A stretch of 64,000 bases of DNA from Oscillospiraceae bacterium (GTDB lineage: Bacteria; Bacillota; Clostridia; Saccharofermentanales; Saccharofermentanaceae), in the NCBI GenBank assembly GCA_902787975.1, contig CADAIP010000002.1, positions 109,508 to 173,507 of the forward strand, given 5' to 3'. Under the pieces are notes generated by a model, which was not told the DNA's origin, searched no databases, and worked only from the letters and a program-made list of their open reading frames with translations. The position numbers and the translations under genes were made by a program. Below are positions 9,242 through 17,926 of this stretch, one piece after another (the stretch's first letter is position 1; the number at the start of each line of letters is the position of its first letter).

Positions 9242-11152
9242 ATGATTGATTTCCACGTTAAACCCGATCTGCTCTATGCCATTCCTGCCGAGAATCATTC
9301 TGCTCAGGACATCAGGAACGTATTAAGCGCTCATCCCGAGATCAGATTCGTATCCCTGGCAGCTGTTGACCTCATGGGCAACGACACAGACGAAAAGATC
9401 CCCATTTCAGACTTCATCGACAACATTGAGAACTATCTTGACGGTAAGGCTGTACAGACAGACGGTTCTTCCGTTGTACTTCCCGGCATTGCCACATTAA
9501 ATGACGGTAAAGTCGACCTTATCCCTGACAGCAACGTCATCTGGTATGTTGATTATAACTACGAACACATCGATTTTGAGAGCGGTAAGCCCATTGGAAC
9601 TTTGAGGATTCCCTCTTTCCTTACACATAACGGCGAAGAAGTCTGCTCCAGATCCATTCTCCGTAACAGCGCTAAATATTTCGAGACAACCGTTAAAGAA
9701 CGTTTCATGAACGATGCTTCTTTATGCGCTGATTACGGTTTTACTCCTGACGAGCTCGACCGCATCACTTTGATCACGGCTACAGAGCTTGAGTTCTGGG
9801 TAAACTCACCTGACGAGGTAATCAGCACGGAACAGCTCTCTATCTCACAGGAACTTAAGGAATCTTACTGGAAGCGTACAAAGGGTGTCGTAAGAACCGC
9901 TTTGGAGCAGGTCATCATGCTCCTTGAGAACTATGGCTTCAATCCCGAGATGGGTCATAAGGAAGTCGGTGGCGTTAAGGCTTCCCTCAATTCTTCCGGT
10001 GAATTCCACTTCATCATGGAGCAGCTCGAAGTTGACTGGAAGTATTCCGATGCTCTCCAGGGCGCTGACTACGAACTTATTGCAAGAATCCTCATCAAAG
10101 AGATCTTCAGACTTCATGGTCTTGATGTCAGCTTCAATGCAAAGCCTCTTCCCGGCGTTGCAGGTTCAGGCGAGCACACTCACGTAAATGCTGTTGCTTA
10201 CCTCAAGAACGGCAAGAAGATAAACCTCTTCGCACCTGAAGATACAAAGGTTGATTTCCTTTCAAGATTCGGCTGGGGTTCTTTGATGGGCATCATGAAG
10301 CACTACAGCAATGTGATCAATCCTTTCGTTTCAGCTACAACAGATGCATTTGAACGTCTTACCCCCGGATTCGAAGCTCCTACACACTGCGTAGCTTCCA
10401 TCGGCATGGACGTTAATACACCTTCACGTAACAGATCAGTCCTTTTGGGACTCGTCAGAAGCGAAGATACAAAGTATGCGACAAGATTCGAGCTCCGTGC
10501 TCCTAACCCGCATACAAACACATACCTCTGCCTTGCTTCCGTATATCAGGCAATGCTCGACGGTATCGCTTATGCATTGGATTCCGGCAAGAACACCAAG
10601 GAACTCGAAGCAGAATTCATCAAGCCTTACGGTGCAGAGAGCAATTATCTTGAGAAAGACAGACTCTACCGCTGCGAAGACGATATCTTTGAGGATATGG
10701 ATTCCAACGAAAGAGACAGACTCTTCGGAACTCCCGCCGCAACGGTTTATGAATCGATCAGGACATTGAAGGATTCTAATATCGCTTCGATCCTCTGCAG
10801 AGGAAATGTATTCGATGAGAAACTCCTCGATTCTTACTATCAGGCAATGCTTGTACGCTGGGAGATGGAACTCATGGAGAAGATCATCCCTGCTAACCTC
10901 TCACTCATCAGAAGCATCACAAGATCTGATGACGGTTCTGTCAGCTACGATGACAGACTCTGGCATGACATCGATGATCTCAAAGTACTTCTTGCCAAAG
11001 ATACTGATGAGCAGGCTTCCATCTTCACAAGGATCAAAGCAGCAGTTAAATCAGGTGATTGGGAAAAGACATCCGAGTATCAGCGTGCTATGAAGAATGC
11101 CATGAACGAACTAAAGACCAAGTACAAGACATATTGCGATAACCAGATCTGA
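9242..11152 (+). CDS. Large divergent glutamine synthetase (GSI-like with insertion and C-terminal extension)
   Basis: 636 aa against about 440-470 for ordinary GSI. Forms glutamine from glutamate, ammonia and ATP. The catalytic set is recognisable: DGSS loop (Asp50 equivalent), ATELEF metal glutamates, HKEVGG then MEQLEV (the two further glutamates, here separated by a ~14-residue insertion), GSGEHTH (His269 equivalent), ERLTPGFEAP, SRNRS and RFELRAPNP arginines. About 150 extra residues form a helical C-terminus. It is not of the GSIII type (lacks the GSIII KPFAGVNGSGKH block). SD AAGG is 9 nt upstream; monocistronic with a terminator. No adenylylation-type NLYDLP motif was noticed. Confidence 0.88.
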   Translation: MIDFHVKPDLLYAIPAENHSAQDIRNVLSAHPEIRFVSLAAVDLMGNDTDEKIPISDFIDNIENYLDGKAVQTDGSSVVLPGIATLNDGKVDLIPDSNVIWYVDYNYEHIDFESGKPIGTLRIPSFLTHNGEEVCSRSILRNSAKYFETTVKERFMNDASLCADYGFTPDELDRITLITATELEFWVNSPDEVISTEQLSISQELKESYWKRTKGVVRTALEQVIMLLENYGFNPEMGHKEVGGVKASLNSSGEFHFIMEQLEVDWKYSDALQGADYELIARILIKEIFRLHGLDVSFNAKPLPGVAGSGEHTHVNAVAYLKNGKKINLFAPEDTKVDFLSRFGWGSLMGIMKHYSNVINPFVSATTDAFERLTPGFEAPTHCVASIGMDVNTPSRNRSVLLGLVRSEDTKYATRFELRAPNPHTNTYLCLASVYQAMLDGIAYALDSGKNTKELEAEFIKPYGAESNYLEKDRLYRCEDDIFEDMDSNERDRLFGTPAATVYESIRTLKDSNIASILCRGNVFDEKLLDSYYQAMLVRWEMELMEKIIPANLSLIRSITRSDDGSVSYDDRLWHDIDDLKVLLAKDTDEQASIFTRIKAAVKSGDWEKTSEYQRAMKNAMNELKTKYKTYCDNQI

Positions 11153-11175
11153 AACGTTCTGCAAAGATAAACAAC

Positions 11176-11209
11176 AATGGGATGCCAAATACGGCATCCC
11201 ATTTATTTA
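11176..11209 (+). terminator. Intrinsic terminator of glutamine synthetase gene
   Basis: Stem AATGGGATGCC / GGCATCCCATT (11176-11186 with 11193-11203), short loop, then TTTATTT. Located 24 nt past the stop codon. Confidence 0.88.
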
Positions 11210-11224
11210 GTTACGATATGAATT

Positions 11225-11617
11225 TTACTCAGGTAAAAATATTCTTTCAAACAACGTTCTTAGCATTTCAATAAAGAACGGACCATCACCAAAGCTTAGC
11301 CAGTATAGAATACAGAGTACGCTGATAACTGTATGTGAGATTACAGCAATTACCAGCATTGGCTTGCTTCTTCCCCTCAGGATTTTCTTTTGAGCGATAA
11401 CAAATACGACCATCCTAACCAGGATGAACATCAGACCCCAAAAGCCTGAGCCAAGTCTTAACGATAACGGGTCCTCGAGTTGACCATTCCAATTCTCATA
11501 TTCGATTATATCTGCTCCGACATATGCTCTCAGAAAATCTGTCAAAACAAACACAAACAACAGAAGCATTACTATGTCTATAATAATCAACAATATACTT
11601 ACAAATTTCTTCCCCAT
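11225..11617 (-). CDS. Small hypothetical membrane protein
   Basis: 130 aa with three or four hydrophobic helices (about 5-28, 58-76 and 86-108) and a short charged loop QKKILRGRSK. No family recognised. The ATG has only a weak ribosome site (AGGG, 10 nt upstream). A perfect 17-bp palindrome at 11654-11670 lies ~37 nt upstream, where a promoter would be. It is convergent with glutamine synthetase. Coding potential is supported mainly by length, membrane pattern and position, so it is less certain than its neighbours. Confidence 0.6.
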   Translation of the reverse strand: MGKKFVSILLIIIDIVMLLLFVFVLTDFLRAYVGADIIEYENWNGQLEDPLSLRLGSGFWGLMFILVRMVVFVIAQKKILRGRSKPMLVIAVISHTVISVLCILYWLSFGDGPFFIEMLRTLFERIFLPE

Positions 11618-11653
11618 AACCGAAAACCCTACAAAATTGATTAACTACTTAAA

Positions 11654-11670
11654 ATACAGTTCAACTGTAT
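11654..11670. promoter_or_regulatory. 17-bp perfect palindrome, possible operator
   Basis: ATACAGTT-C-AACTGTAT, two perfect 8-bp arms around one base. It sits between the aquaporin terminator and the small membrane protein gene, overlapping where the -10/-35 of that leftward gene should be. Could be a repressor site for a homodimeric regulator. Confidence 0.4.
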
Positions 11671-11688
11671 ATATTGTTGCAAATAGTA

Positions 11689-11721
11689 AAAGGGGCTGCC
11701 TTTCTTCAAGACAACCCCTTT
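11689..11721 (-). terminator. Intrinsic terminator after aquaporin gene
   Basis: AAAGGGG arms (11689-11695 with 11715-11721) extended inward with a few mismatches, followed on the minus strand by TTTTACTATTT. A second small hairpin ACCCG/CGGGT (11724-11735) lies between it and the stop codon. Confidence 0.7.
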
Positions 11722-11745
11722 CTACCCGGTCGGGTTAATAATGAA

Positions 11746-12453
11746 TCAGTAAGGTTTTTCGAGTTGCTTTTTGCCGCCGATGAGCTTGTAGATCAAAGCT
11801 GCGAGAGCTGCACCGACGAAAGGTCCGACGATGAATACCCACAAAGAAGCGAGTGCATCACCGCCTGCGAAAATGGCAGGTCCCAAAGAACGTGCAGGGT
11901 TAACTGATGTTCCTGTAAGACCGATACCGAGGATATGTACCATAACGAGTGAGAAACCGATAACTACACCGCCGAAAGAACCGTGATTGTAATTCGGATC
12001 CGTAACTCCGAGGATAACAAGTACGAAGATGAATGTGAGAAGGATCTCAACGATAAGACCTGCAGCCCAGCTTCCGTTAACGCCTGCAAGACCATTAGAT
12101 CCCAAACCGCCGGTCATATCCGTAACCTGACCCATGCTGAAAATGATCTTGAGGCAAGCTGCACCACTGATAGCGCCTAAGCACTGGCAGATGATGTAGA
12201 AAATGAAATCCTTGAATCCCATTCTGCCTGAGATCAAACAACCCAAAGAAACTGCCGGATTAATGTGGCAGCCGGAAGCATTTCCGACACAATAAGCCAT
12301 ACCGACTATAACAAGACCAAACGCAAAAGCAGTAAGAACGTATCCGCCGCCATTAGCAGCATCACATCCTACCAGCATTGCAGTTCCACAACCAACTAAT
12401 ACTAAAGTGAAGGTACCGATAAACTCGGCAACATACTTTTTGACTGAGTCCAT
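11746..12453 (-). CDS. MIP-family aquaporin / glycerol-type channel (AqpZ-like)
   Basis: 235 aa from the ATG at 12453, chosen because AGGCAGGTG lies just upstream and because the longer reading frame would add an N-terminus that runs into purM. Six transmembrane helices with two half-helix NPA motifs, HINPAVSLG and TSVNPARSLGPA, the hallmark of water/glycerol channels. Arg following the second NPA is part of the selectivity filter. The residues around the filter look AqpZ-like rather than GlpF-like (no long loop, Ser-Val-NPAR), so water transport is the better guess. It follows purM by about 50 nt and is likely cotranscribed. Confidence 0.93.
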   Translation of the reverse strand: MDSVKKYVAEFIGTFTLVLVGCGTAMLVGCDAANGGGYVLTAFAFGLVIVGMAYCVGNASGCHINPAVSLGCLISGRMGFKDFIFYIICQCLGAISGAACLKIIFSMGQVTDMTGGLGSNGLAGVNGSWAAGLIVEILLTFIFVLVILGVTDPNYNHGSFGGVVIGFSLVMVHILGIGLTGTSVNPARSLGPAIFAGGDALASLWVFIVGPFVGAALAALIYKLIGGKKQLEKPY

Positions 12454-12503
12454 AACAACACCTGCCTTATAAAGATTTTGAGCAGGTATTGTCCTGCCCT
12501 TAA

Positions 12504-13679
12504 TCAATTATAAACATATTCCTCGCCGTTAGATTTGATTATGACTTCATTTGTGTTACCGTTTGAAGACATTTCAACATGGCCGATAACTTTGGACTCG
12601 ATATTGAATGACTTGGCGATATCAATGATTCCTGCTGCGGCAGACTCATCAACATAGAACTCGATTCTGTGACCGCAGTTAAATACCTGATAGAGTTCCT
12701 TCATCGGGATCTCGCCGGATTCATAAATAGCCTGGAAAAGCGGAGGCAGATCGAAAAGGTTGTCCTTAACATATCTGACACCAGTACCGAAGTCACGGCA
12801 CTTAGCCTGACCGCCGCCTGTACAGTGGATGATTCCGTGAACGTTTGCTCTGTAAGATGCGAGAACCTTTGAAATAACAGGAAGGAATGTTCTTGTAGGA
12901 GCAAGAATAGCCTCACCTACAGTGATATCTGTTCCGGGAAGCTTATCTGAAAGCAGATACTTACCACAGTAAGCCTTATCCTCCCCTAATGTATCAGAGA
13001 AAGATTCCTTATAGTTCTCATAATAATGCTTGTTAAGAAGCATGTGGCGAGCAGCTGTAAGGCCATTGGAAGACATTCCTGAATTGTACTTATCTTCATA
13101 TGTAGCCTGACCGAAAGAAGCAAGACCTACGATGACATTTCCGGGTTTGATGTTGGCAGCATTGATAACATCGGATCTCTTGGCTCTTGCAACGAGTGTT
13201 GAGTCAACGATAAGTGTCTTTACGAGGTCTCCGACGTCTGCTGTCTCACCGCCGCACATTGTGATATTGATACCGTTAGTAGCAAGCTTTGCAATTATCT
13301 CATCGTAACCTTCGATGACTTTCGCGATAGCCTTGCCGTCAACTCTGTGAGCGTTACGGCCGATCGTGTTAGATAACATAAGATTCTCGGTAACACCACA
13401 GCAAGCGAGGTCATCTGTATTCATTACGAGAGAGTCCTGAGCAAGACCCTTGAACCAGTCATAGTTGCCTGTTTCTTTATACATGAGATAAGCAACGGAG
13501 GATTTGGTGCCTGCTCCGTCAGCATGAATAGCTGTGCAATATTCGGGATCGCCTGCAAGATCTTCGATAAGCTTGCAGAAAGCACCGGGGAAAACACCTT
13601 TGCTCTGATTCTTAACTGCAGCCTTAACATCATCCTTTGTAGGTGAAACGCCTCTGCTCAAGTAAGATTCTGCTGACAT
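12504..13679 (-). CDS. purM: Phosphoribosylformylglycinamidine cyclo-ligase, Bacteroidetes-like form
   Basis: 391 aa from the third ATG (13679), selected because GGAGG ends 8 nt before it; the two upstream in-frame ATGs overlap or crowd that site. Makes aminoimidazole ribonucleotide from FGAM with ATP in purine synthesis. Seen: HADGAGTKSS, AQDSLVMNTDDLACCG, GGETADVGD, VGLASFGQATY, CTGGGQAKC and FNCGHRIEFY. At ~390 aa it is longer than the ~345-aa PurM of Bacillus or E. coli and resembles, from memory, the PurM of Bacteroides in the order and spelling of these motifs. Not clustered with other pur genes; it follows RNase P RNA. Confidence 0.88.
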   Translation of the reverse strand: MSAESYLSRGVSPTKDDVKAAVKNQSKGVFPGAFCKLIEDLAGDPEYCTAIHADGAGTKSSVAYLMYKETGNYDWFKGLAQDSLVMNTDDLACCGVTENLMLSNTIGRNAHRVDGKAIAKVIEGYDEIIAKLATNGINITMCGGETADVGDLVKTLIVDSTLVARAKRSDVINAANIKPGNVIVGLASFGQATYEDKYNSGMSSNGLTAARHMLLNKHYYENYKESFSDTLGEDKAYCGKYLLSDKLPGTDITVGEAILAPTRTFLPVISKVLASYRANVHGIIHCTGGGQAKCRDFGTGVRYVKDNLFDLPPLFQAIYESGEIPMKELYQVFNCGHRIEFYVDESAAAGIIDIAKSFNIESKVIGHVEMSSNGNTNEVIIKSNGEEYVYN

Positions 13680-13721
13680 ATTCATATCCTCCATTAATAA
13701 AATGCTTATAAATAACGTTTT

Positions 13722-14034
13722 CCGTGCAGACCGGTAAGCCGGGTTCTGTATGTGACGATCATCTATCTAGACGTAATATCTCTAATACGTTCAAGCCGTC
13801 TCCTAAGGCTCGCGGACCACGATATGCCTTTCCACGACGTTGCTCCGGATGGGGTTTACAAGGCCGATATGTCTCCACATCGCCGGTGAGCTCTTACCTC
13901 GCCTTTTCATCCTTACCCTTTCGGGCGGTTTTCTTTTCTGTTGCACTTTCCTTAAAGTTGCCTTCACCGGGAACTGCCCGGCACCCTGTCCTGTGGAGCC
14001 CGGACTTTCCTCATGCGCCGTACTTTCGTACTTC
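13722..14034 (-). ncRNA. rnpB: RNase P RNA, bacterial class A
   Basis: The catalytic RNA that matures the 5' ends of tRNAs. On the minus strand the conserved P4 5' block GAGGAAAGTCCGGGCTCC (around 14012-13995), GGCGAGGTAAGAGC, the L15-region TGTAAACCCC and CCGGAGCAA, TAGATAGATGATCGTC and the P4 3' block ACAGAACCCGGCTTA (ending near 13734) occur in canonical order. Length ~310 nt is short for class A; P12 is reduced to a small hairpin and no upstream strand complementary to the 3' end was found, so P1 may be absent. Boundaries are approximate: the 5' end is inferred from a -10 element at 14041-14046, the 3' end from the GGTCTGC tail. Confidence 0.95.
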
Positions 14035-14036
14035 AC

Positions 14037-14804
14037 TTAAAGTATAGATGATACTTCGTTGTTATAATTCACAGTTATTGATATTCCGGGATACTTTTCA
14101 GAGAGCATTTGTTTAATCTTGGGCAGGTATGCCTGCTCCGTTGCAGAGTGACCAGCGATGATCGTATTTATGCCCATCTGCTCAAGTCCGACACAAATGT
14201 GATGCTTGATCTCTCCGGAAAGAACGGTATCAACACCACCCTTTATTACTGCCTCAATCGAATCTTCATCAAAGGCACCGCCCTGGACAAATACTTTTCT
14301 GACCTTGTTTTCGGGATTGTTAATGGTAATTATGCCACTCGTTCCAAGATCAGATACGACCTTACGGCAATAATCAGCAAGTTTCATATCCATGGGGAGC
14401 TCATAAACCACTCCACAAACTGCACCTTCCAAACGCTTGGGTTCTTCGGCGCCGAGTTTGGATGCTATGGCGAGATTACCGAATTCATCCGTAAGATCAA
14501 GGTTCGTATGGCAGGCAATAACTGATATGCCGGACTGAACAAGCTTTATCAAAGTCTTTCCGGTACAGTCATCCAATGTAAGTCTCTTGATGCCGCCGAA
14601 GATGATCGGGTGATGTGTAACGATTACATTAGCGCCAACCTCTTTAGCAGCCTCAATTGCTTTATCAGTAAGATCCAAGGATACCAGGATAGCTGTTACT
14701 ACCTTATTCCTGTCGCCGGCTATCAGACCTACGTTATCGTAGTCCAATGCGTTTTCTACCGGAAAAGCTTCATTTAAGAATAACTCGAGATCATTTACGT
14801 TCAT
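14037..14804 (-). CDS. Nif3-like dinuclear metal-centre protein (YqfO family)
   Basis: 255 aa, the short form without the central PII-like insert of B. subtilis YqfO. Motifs: VTHHPIIFGGIKRL and CHTNLD near the N-terminal metal site, and SGEIKHH with AGHSATEQ in the C-terminal half, the His/Glu ligands of the Nif3/GTP cyclohydrolase I type 2 superfamily. Biochemical role is unsettled in the family. Overlaps trmK by 14 nt, and its final codons hold a -10-like TATACT for rnpB. The dnaG-trmK-nif3 order is typical of Firmicutes except for the missing sigma gene. Confidence 0.9.
   Translation of the reverse strand: MNVNDLELFLNEAFPVENALDYDNVGLIAGDRNKVVTAILVSLDLTDKAIEAAKEVGANVIVTHHPIIFGGIKRLTLDDCTGKTLIKLVQSGISVIACHTNLDLTDEFGNLAIASKLGAEEPKRLEGAVCGVVYELPMDMKLADYCRKVVSDLGTSGIITINNPENKVRKVFVQGGAFDEDSIEAVIKGGVDTVLSGEIKHHICVGLEQMGINTIIAGHSATEQAYLPKIKQMLSEKYPGISITVNYNNEVSSIL
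14041..14046 (-). promoter_or_regulatory. -10 element for RNase P RNA inside the Nif3-family gene end
   Basis: TATACT on the minus strand formed by the last codons (TCT ATA CTT) before the stop. The predicted start six bases downstream is a G at 14034, just where the RNA must begin. No clear TTGACA-like -35 was found, so cotranscription with dnaG is an alternative. Confidence 0.45.
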
Positions 14805-15486
14805 TTTGTTTTCTCTCCTCTAGTGCCAACTTAACCGTCGGATTACTCCTCTTCCTTATCTCAAAGATCTTATTAAGATGCTCGAAATATAAGGAGACTT
14901 CCTTATCCCCGTTATCAAACTTATTGATCAAAAGCGGCCCGTAGCACGCCTGTTCATCAGTAAGTACGGAAGTGATCCCTTTATAAACCACTCTCATGCA
15001 ATTATAGAATATATCCCTGTCATAACAAACAGTCTCATCGATATAGGCAAAACCGGTCTCTGCCAGATACTTACGTACTATCTCGTTGGATTTTTGAGGC
15101 TGCAGGACAAAGGTGACATTCTTTAAGACATCCGCACCATTATCTTTGATCGCCTGACTGATAATGTCGATGATATTAAGTCCGCCCATGCCGGCTATAA
15201 CAACAATATCGTTATCCTTAAGCTGAACACCGATCAGACCGTCAGTTACATGTACTTCTGAAACTTCAGAATATCCGGCGCCTTTCAGCGCAGCCTGAGA
15301 TTTCCTGGCAGGACCTTCATGTATCTCGGTACAAACAGCATTTTTAGCAATACCGTCTTCAAGACATCTTAATGCAAGATATCCGTGATCAGAACCGACA
15401 TCAATAACTCTTACTTCACTTGATCCGGAGGCAGCGGCTTTAACCTGCCCAAATACCATTTCAAGCCTTACAGTAAGATTCTGCAT
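14791..15486 (-). CDS. trmK: tRNA (adenine-22-N1)-methyltransferase
   Basis: 231 aa class I SAM methyltransferase of the TrmK (YqfN) family, which makes m1A22 in tRNA. The SAM site VIDVGSDHGYLAL (~24-36) followed by EIHEGPARKSQ, and the catalytic-region VIAGMGGLNI, are characteristic. Its ATG overlaps the dnaG stop by one base (TGATG) and its 3' end overlaps the Nif3 gene by 14 nt, so the three are translationally coupled. Usual length for the family. Confidence 0.93.
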   Translation of the reverse strand: MQNLTVRLEMVFGQVKAAASGSSEVRVIDVGSDHGYLALRCLEDGIAKNAVCTEIHEGPARKSQAALKGAGYSEVSEVHVTDGLIGVQLKDNDIVVIAGMGGLNIIDIISQAIKDNGADVLKNVTFVLQPQKSNEIVRKYLAETGFAYIDETVCYDRDIFYNCMRVVYKGITSVLTDEQACYGPLLINKFDNGDKEVSLYFEHLNKIFEIRKRSNPTVKLALEERKQNERK

Positions 15487-17438
15487 CAGAGGTCACCAAT
15501 CCTGGTTCTGAGTTTAAGCTTGTAGTCTGAAATACGTCTGAGCATGTCGTTGATCTTTTTCTTTTCCTCATCACCGGCAACGGCAAGTCTGTTAATGAGT
15601 CTCTCTTCTTCCCTGTTAAGGATCGATTCTCTTACTTTAAAGAGCAAAGCGAGATACATGTCACTTTTAACCTTTACGTCAGAACATTTATCAGCCGCTT
15701 CAACTGCCCTCAGCATAATGTCTTCAGCCGGCATGCCGTTAATCGTAAGTCTGGAGAAATAATCACTCATCCTTGCGTACAAAGTTTCGTTCCTGCCGTC
15801 GCAGATATTAAGGAAGATCTTAACGAGTTCTCTTAATGTATCACCCGAGAAATCTTCAGGTCTTATTATGTCTGTCTTATCTATGAGTTTCTTATCTGCC
15901 AGAGCGCTTCCCAGAGATAAGGCATAGCCGAACAATGCAATCTCTTCCTTGGTCGCCGAATCATTTACTTTTTTAAATTCAGGAACCGACGGAGCTGCTT
16001 CATCAGGTGCAACCGGATCAGGTACTTCTTCCAATCCCTCAGAACTGTTACGGCGTTCGATATCCTCACGTCTCTCGCGTTCGAGTGACCTCGAATTCAT
16101 CTGTTCCAGCTTTTTGTCCTCGATCTGGCTGTATCTCTGCATCTGGCTCATTACTGCCTGCTGAGTAGCGCCGAGCAAAGGCGCAGCGACACCGGCCATA
16201 CGGCTCTTTTTGATGTCATCATTCATCCAGGAACCATAAAGGCATATGTCTTCCTGATATCTGCCGCGGTCGAGCATGCCTGTCTCCGGATCCGTATTAT
16301 CGTTCTTTGCTCTCTCAAGAAGATAATCTTCAACATAAAGAGCATTTTTTACGACTTCCCTAAACTTATCAGATCCATTAACACGGATGAATTCATCAGG
16401 ATCTTTTCCGTCAGGAACCTTAGCGATCCTGATACGTATATTGATTCCCGTAAGTTTCTTTAAGTATTCCATCATCATCTTGATGGCTCTTAACGCAGCC
16501 TTCTGTCCCGCGTTATCGGCATCGAAAAAGAAGACAACTTCCTCACAGTATCTTGCACAAAGCTTAAGCTGGCTGTCGGTAAATGATGTGCCGAGTGCAG
16601 CAACCGTATTCTTGAAGCCGGCAGCATGCATTGCAATGGCATCCATATATCCTTCAACGACAATAAGCTGCTTGGACTGTTCTTTCCTTGCAAAGTTCAT
16701 CGCATAAAGATGATTCTGCTTGTTATAAACTAGTGAATCGGGAGAATTGATGTATTTGGGCTTTTCATCTCCCAGAGCTCTTCCGCCAAATGCGATTATG
16801 GTTCCGAACGAATCAAAGATCGGGAACATGAATCTGCCGCGGAACAGATCATAAGGCTTGTTTGTTTTAGAAGACTTGGCAAAAATACCGGAATTCAGCA
16901 TCTCCTCATCTTTATAGCCTTTTTGCTTGAGAAACTCATATAAGCCACCGTTGATAGGAGAATAACCCAGACCAAAATTATCCAATGTCTGCTTTGACAA
17001 GCCTCTTTTGGCCGCATAATCTCTGGCAGGTTTGCCGATATACTCATCATTAAATGATTTGTAATAGTATTTAGCTGCTTCCTTAAGGATATCTTTTACA
17101 CGGTTCTTTTCTTCCTTTTGGATATTGTCACCGCTATATCCGGTCTCAGGGATCTCAACACCATATAGACCACCAAGATGTCTGATAGCTTCAGGATAGT
17201 TCATATGCTCGATTTCCATTATGAAGCTAATGGCATTGCCGCCCTTGCCGCAGCCGAAACACTTATAGATACCCTTGGAAGGATTTACGGAAAAAGACGG
17301 TGTCTTTTCCGAATGGAACGGACAAAGTCCCCAGAGGTTGCCTCCCTGTCTCTTCAGGAGAACATAGCGGCCTACAACGGATTCGATATCCGCCCTGGTA
17401 AGTACTTCATCAATTACATTATCAGGTATAAGCCCCAT
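15486..17438 (-). CDS. dnaG: DNA primase
   Basis: 650 aa. Synthesises RNA primers at the replication fork. CHC2 zinc finger Cys39-His42-Cys60-Cys63 (CPFHSEKTPSFSV, CFGCGKGG), the RNA polymerase core with the TOPRIM signature VVEGYMDAIAMH near residue 260, GTSFT, and DADNAGQKAA; the C-terminal helicase-binding region is helical and acidic (about 440-640). GAGG lies 5-6 nt before the ATG. In most Firmicutes rpoD follows dnaG; here trmK follows directly with a one-base overlap. Confidence 0.97.
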   Translation of the reverse strand: MGLIPDNVIDEVLTRADIESVVGRYVLLKRQGGNLWGLCPFHSEKTPSFSVNPSKGIYKCFGCGKGGNAISFIMEIEHMNYPEAIRHLGGLYGVEIPETGYSGDNIQKEEKNRVKDILKEAAKYYYKSFNDEYIGKPARDYAAKRGLSKQTLDNFGLGYSPINGGLYEFLKQKGYKDEEMLNSGIFAKSSKTNKPYDLFRGRFMFPIFDSFGTIIAFGGRALGDEKPKYINSPDSLVYNKQNHLYAMNFARKEQSKQLIVVEGYMDAIAMHAAGFKNTVAALGTSFTDSQLKLCARYCEEVVFFFDADNAGQKAALRAIKMMMEYLKKLTGINIRIRIAKVPDGKDPDEFIRVNGSDKFREVVKNALYVEDYLLERAKNDNTDPETGMLDRGRYQEDICLYGSWMNDDIKKSRMAGVAAPLLGATQQAVMSQMQRYSQIEDKKLEQMNSRSLERERREDIERRNSSEGLEEVPDPVAPDEAAPSVPEFKKVNDSATKEEIALFGYALSLGSALADKKLIDKTDIIRPEDFSGDTLRELVKIFLNICDGRNETLYARMSDYFSRLTINGMPAEDIMLRAVEAADKCSDVKVKSDMYLALLFKVRESILNREEERLINRLAVAGDEEKKKINDMLRRISDYKLKLRTRIGDL

Positions 17439-17460
17439 GAAAACCTCATTTTATAAATTA

Positions 17461-17486
17461 AAGGCCCGGCAGAAAAGTCCGGGCCT
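17461..17486 (-). terminator. Intrinsic terminator after yajC
   Basis: Stem AGGCCCGG / CCGGGCCT with a 9-nt loop, followed on the minus strand by TTTAATTT. Lies between yajC and dnaG; it also places a hairpin 20 nt before dnaG, so dnaG expression may depend on read-through or a weak promoter here. Confidence 0.85.
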
Positions 17487-17511
17487 GAATAATAAGCCTG
17501 TCCTAAAGGGA

Positions 17512-17904
17512 TCAGTCTTCCTTCTTTTCCTTCTTCTTACCGAAAAGACCTGTCTTCTCAGGCTCTTCAGACTTCTTGACAGTTCCGTCAGGATTAAGCT
17601 GATCACGCTTCACTACAGATTGTATTGCACTCTTTGTGAAAGTTACAAGTGTATTTGCAGCAGAAGTTGAGATTGTAACCTGATCATCCTTGATATTGGC
17701 CACAAAACCGACAAGTCCACCGATTGTAACAACTCTGTCGCCTACAGCGAGTTTGCTCATCTGTTCCTTGAGTTCCTTATCCTTCTTACGCTGAGGTCTG
17801 ATAAGGATAAAATAGAAAACAACAAACATCAGGACAAGAAGTCCCAATGACATAAATGATCCCATCATCTCTCCGCCGGCAGCATTCGGATCCATTCCAA
17901 ACAT
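17512..17904 (-). CDS. yajC: Preprotein translocase subunit YajC
   Basis: 130 aa: a single membrane segment (about 15-35) ending in FYFILIRPQRKKDKE, then a small cytoplasmic beta domain with LAVGDRVVTIGGLVG, the YajC signature. It associates with the SecDF-YidC part of the protein export apparatus. The C-terminal tail is basic and low complexity (PEKTGLFGKKKEKKED). Unusually it follows dapB (22-nt gap) rather than tgt/queA or secD; the shared promoter is probably that of dapA. Confidence 0.93.
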   Translation of the reverse strand: MFGMDPNAAGGEMMGSFMSLGLLVLMFVVFYFILIRPQRKKDKELKEQMSKLAVGDRVVTIGGLVGFVANIKDDQVTISTSAANTLVTFTKSAIQSVVKRDQLNPDGTVKKSEEPEKTGLFGKKKEKKED

Positions 17905-17926
17905 AATTTATTAAACCTCCAAATAA

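Noticed and set aside
13724..14047. Open reading frames over the RNase P RNA on both strands
   Set aside because: The conserved structural RNA blocks explain the region; the frames have no ribosome sites or recognisable protein.
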